A stretch of DNA of 64,000 nucleotides from assembly GCA_964508705.1 (NCBI GenBank), contig CAZDUS010000003.1, positions 1-64,000 of the forward strand. The letters run 5' to 3'. Origin of the DNA: CAZDUS01 sp964508705 (GTDB lineage: Bacteria; Verrucomicrobiota; Kiritimatiellia; CAIKKV01; CAITUY01). Positions 36,462 through 45,000 of the stretch are shown piece after piece (positions within the stretch are counted from its first letter, which is position 1; every line of letters begins with the position of its first letter). The notes below the pieces were generated by a model. It searched no databases. It had not been told where the DNA came from and worked only from the letters and a program-made list of their open reading frames with translations. The translations under genes and the position numbers were made by a program.

Positions 36462-37739
36462 ATGCGCATCCTTGTCACGGCGGGGCCGACGCGTGAGCAT
36501 CTTGATCCAGTGCGATTCCTGAGTAATCGTTCATCGGGGAAGATGGGTTATGCCGTGGCGGATGTGGCCAGGAGGCGCGGGCATGAGGTGGTGCTTGTAT
36601 CCGGGCCAGTGGCCTTGCCAGCTCCTGATGGAGTCCTGATCGCGAAAGTGACGTCCGCAGAAGACATGCTGAAGGCTGTTAAGCATCATTTCACCACCTC
36701 TGATGTGTTAATCATGGCGGCGGCAGTGGCGGACTGGCGTCCCGTGTCCTGCAGAGGGCAAAAGATCAAGAAGCTTAAGACGGATGGGGACCTCCGTTTG
36801 GAGCCTACCCCTGACATTCTAGCGACTCTACGCCCTTTGAAGGGTGATCGGATTGTTGTTGGGTTCGCGGCTGAGACCGAAAACCTATTGTCCGAAGCCA
36901 AGCGCAAGTGCGAGAGCAAAGGACTTGATCTTATTGTGGCCAATGATGTCGGGCGCAAGGATGCCGGATTTGATGTTGATACCAATCAGGTGGTGTTTTT
37001 GTTGCCTGATGGCCAATCAGAATCGTTGCCGTTAATGAGTAAGCAGGCTGTTGCCGGTCGTATTATTGACTGGGTTGAGAGTCGGCAAGGGAGTGGAACG
37101 CACTCTGTCGGCCATCGGCGTGATATCACGATTGCGCGCGAGAATGGGGGCGAGCGGTTGGCGCAAATCATGGAATTTATCCGCGAAGTGGATAAGCTCA
37201 AGCATGTGTATAGAAAGACGCTGCTGATGGATGGCAGTCGTTACGAAAATGACGCTGAGCATTCATGGCATTTGGCGCTGATGGCTGTATTGCTGGCTGA
37301 GTACGCCAATGTGCCGGGATTGAACGTTTCGCGGGTCATGGAAATGGTGCTTGTGCATGATCTGGTTGAAATCGATGCGGGTGACACCTATTGCTATGAC
37401 GATGCAGGCAACTTGAGCAAGGCGGCGCGGGAACGGGTGGCGGCTGATCGGGTGTTTGGGTTGCTGCCGGCTGACATTGGGAGTCGTGTGCGCGGGTTAT
37501 GGGAGGAATTTGAGGCGCGTATTACCCCGGAGGCAAAATTCGCTGCCGCGCTAGATCGAGTGCAACCATTGATGCACAACTATTTTACGGGTGGTGTCGT
37601 ATGGCGTAATCACGGGGTCGGGTGCGAGAAAGTGCGCGACCGGAATCATCATGTTGTGGATGGGTCCGTTGTCTTGTGGGAATACGCTGAGTCATTGATC
37701 CGACAGGCGGTGGACGATAGTTTACTGGCCCGTGAGTAG
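36462..37739 (+). CDS. coaB: Fusion of phosphopantothenate-cysteine ligase (CoaB) and HD-domain phosphohydrolase
   Basis: A 425-residue two-domain protein. Residues 1-205 are a CoaB domain: TAGPTREHLDPVRFLSNRSS, AAAVADWRP, KIKK, VGFAAET and DLIVANDVGR, the residues that bind CTP and 4'-phosphopantothenate. Residues about 235-415 are an HD domain of the YfbR/HDDC2 type: NDAEHSWHLALMA (His267) and VLVHDLVEIDAGDTY (His299, Asp300), then a distal Asp in ALDRVQP. YfbR-type enzymes are 5'-deoxynucleotidases. The usual CoaC (decarboxylase) half of CoaBC is absent and not encoded nearby. The adjacent thymidylate synthase gene makes a dNMP role for the HD part attractive. Confidence 0.88.
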   Translation: MRILVTAGPTREHLDPVRFLSNRSSGKMGYAVADVARRRGHEVVLVSGPVALPAPDGVLIAKVTSAEDMLKAVKHHFTTSDVLIMAAAVADWRPVSCRGQKIKKLKTDGDLRLEPTPDILATLRPLKGDRIVVGFAAETENLLSEAKRKCESKGLDLIVANDVGRKDAGFDVDTNQVVFLLPDGQSESLPLMSKQAVAGRIIDWVESRQGSGTHSVGHRRDITIARENGGERLAQIMEFIREVDKLKHVYRKTLLMDGSRYENDAEHSWHLALMAVLLAEYANVPGLNVSRVMEMVLVHDLVEIDAGDTYCYDDAGNLSKAARERVAADRVFGLLPADIGSRVRGLWEEFEARITPEAKFAAALDRVQPLMHNYFTGGVVWRNHGVGCEKVRDRNHHVVDGSVVLWEYAESLIRQAVDDSLLARE

Positions 37740-37751
37740 GGAGTGATTTTT

Positions 37752-39524
37752 ATGGCAGCAAAAAAATTCAAGCTGTTGTTTGTCTCGGCAGGTGATGCAA
37801 GCCGGAGCCGTATGGCGGCTGGATTTGCGCGGGCGAAAAAGCGTCGGGATGTTGAAATACGAAGCGCGTCGCTAACCAGCAGGGATTCCGATCCGGTCGC
37901 AGATGCTGTGATGCTTGGGCTGGGGGTGGATATGGCTGGCGAGACGGCGTATCTGCTGCCGGAAGCCGCTGGGTATAATTGTGATGTCGTTGTATCCCTC
38001 TGTTGCAGCGCATCGGAGAAATGCAGGACCTTGCCTGGGAATCCAATTCATCTTCACTGGGAAGTTTGTGGGGTGGAGATTCAGGGGTTGGATGATTCCG
38101 GGCGGCTGGCCGCTTATCAGAATTTGGCCAAGGCGATGCGTGACAGGGTTGATGAGCTGTTTGATCATGGTTACTTGAGCGCTTTGTTGAACGCCAGGGC
38201 GCAGGCCAATCTGATTCTTGATCATCTTTCTGATGGAGTCATTGTTCACGATCTTCAGCGGAGGATTCTTGTATTCAACCAGGCGGCGGAGCGGATTACC
38301 GGATATCGGTGCGAAGATGTTGTGAATCAGGATTGTCATGAGGTTATGGCTGGCGGTTTATGTGGTGGCAAATGCTCGTTTTGTGACAATTCGCCCATTC
38401 TGGAAGCCGACGGCATGCGTGAAGTGGAAGTTGCCACCGCATCGGGTGAGCGACGACGCATAGAGATGAATTTAACGTACATCAAGGATCAGGACGGTCG
38501 TGCGTCTGCAGTGATGGCGTGTTTCCGGGATATCACCCGTGAACAGCAATTGGCGCGACGTTTGGGTGAGATTGAGCATTTTGCCGGCATCATCGGGCGG
38601 GACCCCAAGATGTTGGCATTGTTTGACCTTATACCAGAACTGGCTGAATCCATGGCGCCGGTGCTGATCCAGGGGGAAAGCGGCACAGGGAAGGAACTTA
38701 TTGCGGCGGCGTTGCATAACGAGGGGCCTCGCGGGACGCAGTCATTTGTGCCTGTGAATTGTGGCGCCTTACCTGAGGGCTTGCTTGAAAGCGAGCTTTT
38801 TGGACATGTGCGTGGCGCATTTACAGGTGCCATCCGCGACAAGAAGGGGCGTTTTGAGTTGGCGGATGGAGGGACTATCTTTTTGGACGAAATTGGCGAC
38901 ATTTCCGCGGCGATGCAGGTCAAACTACTCCGAGTCCTGCAAGAAGGCTGTTTTGAGCGTGTCGGCAGTGAGAAGACCATTAAGGTCAATGTCCGGGTGA
39001 TCAGCGCGACAAACAAGGTGTTGTCGAAAGAGATGGCGGAAGGGCGTTTCCGTGAAGACTTGTATTACCGTTTGAGTGTGGTGCCGTTAACGGTTCCTCC
39101 GCTACGGGACCGGCGTAATGATATTCCGCTATTGGCGAATCATTTTCTTGCCAGATTTAGCGATAAGCCAGGGCGAAAAACGGTTGAGTTTTCAAATTCA
39201 GCGATGGATTTGATGATGTCGTATGCTTGGCCTGGAAATGTGCGTGAGTTGCAGAATTGGATCCAGTTTGCCCTGATCAAGTGTAAAGGAGATAACATTA
39301 ATATGGAACATCTCCCTCCCGTGGCGCTTGCCCCCATGAAAGGGGGGGCGGTAAGCAAAGGTGGCAATGAGGTGCGAGAAGGGCAGAGCGGAAAGTTCAA
39401 GTTGGATGAGGGGCTGGTGCGAGATGCCTTGGAGAGAAGCAGGGGAAATAAGGTAGAGGCGGCCCGTTTGTTGGGAGTTTCGCGCGCAACCCTCTACCGA
39501 TTTATCGACAGCCAGGAGCCATGA
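37752..39524 (+). CDS. Sigma-54 enhancer-binding protein with ArsC-like (Cys-to-Ser) sensor and PAS domain
   Basis: A 590-residue transcription activator with four parts. Residues 1-135: arsenate reductase/low-molecular-weight phosphatase fold, whose P-loop reads SAGDASRS (12-19) with Ser12 where the catalytic Cys belongs, while the CX6C pair (Cys84, Cys91) of thioredoxin-coupled ArsC remains. Residues about 150-265: PAS domain with four clustered cysteines (Cys195, 204, 208, 211). Residues 275-505: AAA+ domain with Walker A GESGTGKE (308-315), sigma-54 contact loop GAFTGA (355-360) and Walker B GGTIFLDE. C-terminus: Fis-type helix-turn-helix (NKVEAARLLGVSRATLYRF). SD GGGAG precedes the ATG at 37752. 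Its likely target is the downstream glutamine synthetase gene. Confidence 0.93.
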   Translation: MAAKKFKLLFVSAGDASRSRMAAGFARAKKRRDVEIRSASLTSRDSDPVADAVMLGLGVDMAGETAYLLPEAAGYNCDVVVSLCCSASEKCRTLPGNPIHLHWEVCGVEIQGLDDSGRLAAYQNLAKAMRDRVDELFDHGYLSALLNARAQANLILDHLSDGVIVHDLQRRILVFNQAAERITGYRCEDVVNQDCHEVMAGGLCGGKCSFCDNSPILEADGMREVEVATASGERRRIEMNLTYIKDQDGRASAVMACFRDITREQQLARRLGEIEHFAGIIGRDPKMLALFDLIPELAESMAPVLIQGESGTGKELIAAALHNEGPRGTQSFVPVNCGALPEGLLESELFGHVRGAFTGAIRDKKGRFELADGGTIFLDEIGDISAAMQVKLLRVLQEGCFERVGSEKTIKVNVRVISATNKVLSKEMAEGRFREDLYYRLSVVPLTVPPLRDRRNDIPLLANHFLARFSDKPGRKTVEFSNSAMDLMMSYAWPGNVRELQNWIQFALIKCKGDNINMEHLPPVALAPMKGGAVSKGGNEVREGQSGKFKLDEGLVRDALERSRGNKVEAARLLGVSRATLYRFIDSQEP

Positions 39525-39554
39525 ACCGCAAGGGTTGGTGGTTGGCCTGAAAAG

Positions 39555-39602
39555 TACAGTTCTGTATGTAAGTGGTGGGTTGTGTTACAAAAATGTAGCA
39601 CA
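39555..39602. promoter_or_regulatory. Candidate upstream activator sites ahead of glnN
   Basis: Two inverted repeats: TACAG-TT-CTGTA (39555-39566) and TGTGTTAC-AAAAAT-GTAGCACA (39581-39602, 7 of 8 arm bases paired). They lie 73-120 bases upstream of the -24 element of the sigma-54 promoter at 39675, a normal distance for enhancer-binding-protein sites, and directly after the gene of a sigma-54 activator. Confidence 0.5.
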
Positions 39603-39674
39603 TGGATGTCTAGCCTTTTGATTACTCTGGGCTTAAATGCCGAATTCTTGGGTGTTTTTCGTCCAAATGTGATG

Positions 39675-39690
39675 TGGCATGAATAATGCT
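39675..39690 (+). promoter_or_regulatory. Sigma-54 promoter (-24/-12) of glnN
   Basis: TGGCATGAATAATGCT has the invariant GG (-24) and GC (-12) exactly 12 bases apart, with TGGCA matching consensus and ATGCT close to TTGCT. Transcription would start near 39701, about 108 bases before the glutamine synthetase ATG. Confidence 0.75.
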
Positions 39691-39808
39691 GAATGGTCCG
39701 ATGTAATTTTATAAAGGGTCGGTATGGATGTATTCTGTCCTGACGATGTTTTGTTTATTGTGGTGATCAAATAGAAGGCGGTATTAAACCGAAAAGGAGA
39801 ATGAGCTC

Positions 39809-41932
39809 ATGAACTGTTGTGATGTGGCGAAGGAAAATCTGAGTTTGCCTGAAGTATTTGCTTCAAACGTGTTTAACGATGCTGTGATGCGGGCTAGGTT
39901 GCCGAAGAACATCTATAAGAAACTCAAGTCAGCCATTGACGAAGGGAAAGAGTTGGATCCTGCCGTGGCTGATGTTGTGGCGAATGCCATGAAGGACTGG
40001 GCGGTCGAGAAGGGTGCGACGCATTATTGTCACTGGTTTCAGCCGATGACGGGGATTACGGCTGAAAAGCATGATTCTTTTATTTCGCCGACTTCCGATG
40101 GTCGCATCATGATGGAGTTCAGCGGCAAGGAATTGGCGCAAGGAGAGCCTGACGCCTCATCGTTCCCTTCCGGCGGGATTCGCGCGACATTTGAAGCGCG
40201 CGGCTACACGGTTTGGGATTGCACGTCACCAGTCTTTGTTAAGAAGGATGGCGATAATATAACGCTTTTCATTCCGACCTCTTTTGCGGCTTATACGGGT
40301 GAAGCGTTGGACAAGAAAACGCCTCTATTGCGATCCATGCAGGCGTTGAACAAGCAGGCGATCCGCGTTTTGCGCGCGCTGGGCAATAATAAGAGTCGGC
40401 GTGTTGCGGCGACGCTTGGAGGGGAGCAGGAGTATTTTCTGGTCGATCGTCAGTTTGTCGAGAAGCGCGCGGATATCCGGTTTACCGGTCGTTCGCTGAT
40501 AGGGGCGCCTTCGCCGAAGGGGCAGGAGATGGAGGATCAGTATTTCGGATCGCTTCATGAGCGCGTGGCCTCCTTCATGGCGGATTTGAACGAGGAGCTA
40601 TGGAAGCTCGGGGTGATGGCAAAGACGCAGCATAACGAGGTTGCACCCGGACAGCACGAGATTGCTCCGGTATTCGCCACAGTGAATATTGGCGTCGATC
40701 ACAACCAGCTTACCATGGATATGTTACAACGCGTTGCGCGGCGTCACGACTTTGTATGTCTGTTGCATGAGAAGCCTTTTGCGGGTGTTAACGGGTCCGG
40801 AAAGCACAATAACTGGTCGGCCGTGACTGATGACGGCGTTAACTTGTTGAATCCCGGCAACACGCCGCACGATAACATGCAGTTTCTGGTGTTCCTGTTT
40901 GCGGTGATTCGCGCTGTTCACAAGTACTCGTCATTATTGCGCGCCACGGTTGCTACGCCAGGCAATGATCATCGTCTGGGCGCCAACGAGGCTCCGCCCG
41001 CGATCGTGTCGATTTTCCTCGGGGAGCAATTGACGGACATTTATCGTCAGATCAAGGAAGGCGGAGCGAGTCGGTCAAAGCAAGGTGGCCGGCTTGAACT
41101 TGGGGTGACGCATTTGCCGGCAATTCCCAAGGACACGACGGACAGGAACCGGACATCGCCATTCGCGTTTACCGGAAACAAGTTTGAGTTCCGCATGCCC
41201 GGATCTTCGCAGTCCCTGGCAGGGCCTAATTTCGTGCTAAACACGATTGTTGCGGAAACACTTTCCGAAATCGCAGACCACTTGGAAGGGACCAAGGATG
41301 TCAACGGCAAGGTTCAGAAGCTGTTGCAGAAGTATGCCAAGGAGCACGAGGCGATTATCTTCAATGGTGACAACTATTCCGCGGAGTGGGTTATCGAGGC
41401 CAAAAAGCGAGGGTTGCCGAATATCCGTAATTGTGTGGACGCCATCAACACCATGATGGAAAAGGATAATGCGGGCGTATTGGTGAAGCATGGCACCCTG
41501 ACCAAGGGTGAGGTAAAGGCGCGTCATGAAATCCTGCTTGAGAACTATGCCAAGCTGATCAATATCGAGGCGAAAACGATGTTGCAGATGCTTCGTCGGG
41601 AAATCCTGCCTGCAGTGATGAAGTATGCAGGAAGCATTGCCTCGGGCATTTCCGCGATTGAGGCAACGGGCGAGACGGCATCGGCCCAGCTTGGGTTGTT
41701 GCGTCGTTTGAACAACGGTGCAGCTGAAATGATCATGGCTATTGATGAGTTGGATGCGGCGGTTGCGAAGACGCAGGAGGAAAGTCATGCGGAGAAAAAG
41801 GCCGCAGCATTTCGTGACAACGTTATACCGGCTATGGCGGCATTGAGAAGCGTATCTGATTCACTGGAGCCGGTGGTCGGTTCCGAGTTCTGGCCGCTTC
41901 CGACCTATGCTGATATGTTGTTCAGTCGATAG
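39809..41932 (+). CDS. glnN: Glutamine synthetase type III
   Basis: A 707-residue GSIII, the long form found in Bacteroidota, cyanobacteria and PVC bacteria. It condenses ammonia with glutamate using ATP. Typical signatures: ATHYCHWFQPMTGITAEKHD, DASSFPSGGIRATFEARGY, TLGGEQEYFLVD with the metal Glu, TQHNEVAPGQHEIAPVF, EKPFAGVNGSGKHNNWS and NDHRLGANEAPPAI. SD AAAAGGAG precedes the ATG. A sigma-54 promoter and candidate enhancers lie upstream, and a strong terminator follows, so it is a single-gene transcription unit probably regulated by nitrogen supply via the adjacent activator. gltB and gltD come next, completing the GS-GOGAT ammonia assimilation pathway. Confidence 0.97.
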   Translation: MNCCDVAKENLSLPEVFASNVFNDAVMRARLPKNIYKKLKSAIDEGKELDPAVADVVANAMKDWAVEKGATHYCHWFQPMTGITAEKHDSFISPTSDGRIMMEFSGKELAQGEPDASSFPSGGIRATFEARGYTVWDCTSPVFVKKDGDNITLFIPTSFAAYTGEALDKKTPLLRSMQALNKQAIRVLRALGNNKSRRVAATLGGEQEYFLVDRQFVEKRADIRFTGRSLIGAPSPKGQEMEDQYFGSLHERVASFMADLNEELWKLGVMAKTQHNEVAPGQHEIAPVFATVNIGVDHNQLTMDMLQRVARRHDFVCLLHEKPFAGVNGSGKHNNWSAVTDDGVNLLNPGNTPHDNMQFLVFLFAVIRAVHKYSSLLRATVATPGNDHRLGANEAPPAIVSIFLGEQLTDIYRQIKEGGASRSKQGGRLELGVTHLPAIPKDTTDRNRTSPFAFTGNKFEFRMPGSSQSLAGPNFVLNTIVAETLSEIADHLEGTKDVNGKVQKLLQKYAKEHEAIIFNGDNYSAEWVIEAKKRGLPNIRNCVDAINTMMEKDNAGVLVKHGTLTKGEVKARHEILLENYAKLINIEAKTMLQMLRREILPAVMKYAGSIASGISAIEATGETASAQLGLLRRLNNGAAEMIMAIDELDAAVAKTQEESHAEKKAAAFRDNVIPAMAALRSVSDSLEPVVGSEFWPLPTYADMLFSR

Positions 41933-41954
41933 GAATAGTTGTGGATTTTGCGCA

Positions 41955-41983
41955 GGGGGTGTCGTTGTACGACACCCCCTTTT
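41955..41983 (+). terminator. Strong intrinsic terminator after glnN
   Basis: A perfect 10-bp stem (GGGGGTGTCG at 41955-41964 with CGACACCCCC at 41970-41979), a 5-base loop and TTTT. It separates glnN from gltB. Confidence 0.92.
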
Positions 41984-42054
41984 AACATCGTCATTGTCTG
42001 CCAATATCCATTGTATGTATAGTGCCACCAACAGAATCAGAGGAGCTGTTCACC

Positions 42055-45000
42055 GTGATACCCGATCAGTCTGGCAACGAAATGAATGGCGACGGTTTAC
42101 CGCTTGCCCAAGGGTTGTATGATCCTTCATTGGAGCGGGATGGCTGTGGTGTCGGTTTTTTGGCGGCCATTGATGGCAAGGCTAGTCATTCTGTTGTGCG
42201 TGATAGTATTGAGGTTCTGAAGAACTTATTGCATCGGGGGGCGGTGGGTGGGGATTCCATGACGGGGGATGGTGCGGGCATACTGATTCAAATTCCGGAT
42301 AAGTTCTTTCGTGCCGAAGCAGAACGTCTTGGATTTTCCCTGCCCGAATCACGACGTTATGGTGTCGGCATGATATTTATGCCTCAATCCGGGGCCCAAA
42401 GTGTATGTATGAGGCTTGTTGAGGAAGTCATTGCCGATGAAGGATTAGACTGCATCGGCTGGAGAGAGGTTCCAACGGACGCAACAGGTCTCGGAGAGAT
42501 TGCTCGAAAGACTCAACCGCTGGTCATGCAGGTGTTTATTGGGGGGAAGGGGCTTTCTGGCGCGGCTTTGGATCGCAAATTGCTGGTCGTGCGGAAGCTG
42601 GCGCAGAGGAAGGCGCTGGAAGAATTGAGTGGCAATGGCCGACTTTACGTTCCCAGCATTTCCTGCAGAACGATTGTCTACAAGGGCTTGCTTATGGGCG
42701 GGCAGGTTTCCAGTTTCTATTCAGAGATCAATAATCCCGCTGTAGAGAGCGCTGCGGCTGTACTGCATCAGCGATACAGCACGAACACGTTTCCCTCGTG
42801 GGAATTATCACAACCTTTCAGACTCCTGGCTCATAACGGTGAGATCAATACCTTAAGGGGAAATCTCAATCAGATGCGCTCGCGTGAGTCCGGGATGGAG
42901 TCACCCCTATTTGGTGACGATATTCATAAGATATTCCCGGTCATTGATGGGGGCGGCAGTGATTCCGCGTGTTTGGATAATGCGCTGGAGATGCTCGTGG
43001 CAGGCGGGCGTTCATTGCCGCACGCCATGATGATGTTAATACCTGAGGCATGGGGGACCCAGTATCCAATGGGGCCGGATCAGCGGGGTTTCTTTGAGTA
43101 TCATGCGGGTTTGATGGAGCCATGGGACGGTCCGGCAACTGTTGCTTTCACCGATGGCGATCTGGTGGGAACATTGCTGGATCGTAATGGTTTGCGGCCT
43201 GCGCGTTACACCCTGACAGTCGATGGCTATATCGTAATGGCGTCCGAGGCAGGCGTTCTGGATATTCCGGCTGAGCGGGTGAAGGAGAAAGGGGCTCTGA
43301 GGCCGGGGCAAATGTTGCTGGTGGACCTCAAGCAAGGCCGGGTAATCAAGGACAAGGAAATCAAGAGTCAGATGGCGAGACGGCAGCCGTATCGACGATG
43401 GGTTGAAGAAAACAAGGTGATGATCCAGGGGCTGTTTGAGGCCGTGGCCACCTTGACTCCTGATCGCGAAGTCTTGCTTCGGAAAGAACGGTTGTTTGGG
43501 TACACGCGAGAAGATCTCCAGATGATTCTTGAGCCCATGGCGTCGAAGGCGCATGAGGCGGTTGGGTCCATGGGTACGGATACCCCGCTGGCTGTATTTT
43601 CCGAAAAGCCACAACTGCTATTTGCGTATTTCAAACAGATGTTTGCTCAGGTGACCAATCCTCCAATCGATCCGATCCGGGAACAGTTGGTGATGTCGCT
43701 AATGACATTTATTGGAAATCCATCAAACATTCTCACGGAGATTCCCCAGCACGCACGACTGATTAAATTGCGGCATCCAATTCTCGCGAATGACGATCTT
43801 GATCGAATACGAAACATGACGCTGCCGGAATTTCATTCGCAGACAATACGCATGGGGTTCAAGGGCGGGGGGAGTAGGGATGATTTGGAGAGAGCGATTG
43901 ACGGACTGTGCTGTGAGGCTGAATCGGCGGTTAAGCAAGGACGCAACCTGATTATTTTAAGTGATCACGATTTGCAGGCTGATATGGCCCCGATTCCGTC
44001 CCTCTTGGCGGTGTCGGCCGTCAACTCGCATCTTGTGCGGCAGGGATGCCGGACAGGCGCGGGATTGATTGTGGAGACCGGTGAAGCCAGGGAGGTTATG
44101 CATATGGCATTACTTCTCGGATATGGCGCCACGGCGATCAATCCTTATATGGCGTTCGAGATTGTGGCTGACATGGCACTCCAGAGGGAGTTAAGCGTGG
44201 ATGTTGGTGTGGCCAAGGCGCTTGAGAATTATGTGGCGTCGTTATGCGAAGGGCTTCGGAAAATAATGTCGAAGATGGGTATATCCACCCTGCGCAGTTA
44301 CAGAAGCTCGCAAGTGTTTGAAGCCATTGGATTGAGCCAGGAAATTATTGGTCGATACTTTGCGGGAACGGCGTCGAGAGTGAATGGCGTCGGGATGGAT
44401 GTAATTATTGCCGAGGCTAACGCCCGTTATCAAGATGCGTGGGGAGCAGCTCCGCAGGAGGCGGCTTTATTGCCCGCCGGCGGACATTATCGTTTTCGAG
44501 CCGATGGCGAACGCCATCTATGGTCGCCCGAGTCGATTAGCAGGTTGCAGCGGGCCACACGAAGTGGTGACGCGGTCCTATACCGTGAATATGCCGGCCT
44601 CATCAATGAGCAAGCGGAGCGACAATTCACCTTGCGAGGATTATTCAGGTTCAAGGATGCCAAGCCGGTGCCTATCGATGAAGTTGAGCCAGCTGCTGAA
44701 ATTATGAAGCGGTTTGTGACAGGCGCCATGTCGTTTGGTTCCATCAGTCGGGAAGCGCATGAGACGATGGCGATTGCGATGAACCGGATTGGAGGGAAAA
44801 GCAACAGTGGCGAGGGGGGAGAGGACCCCGCCCGTTACACACCGCTTCCGAACGGTGACAGCCGATGCAGTGCCATCAAGCAAGTTGCCAGTGGTCGCTT
44901 TGGTGTAACGGCGGAATACTGCGTCAACTGCCGTGAATTGCAGATCAAGATTGCCCAAGGAGCCAAACCGGGAGAAGGCGGACAGTTGCCTGGTCATAAG

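Noticed and set aside
42022..42054. Upstream GTG as the gltB start
   Set aside because: No SD at a suitable distance; GTG at 42055 has AGGAG 9 bases before it.
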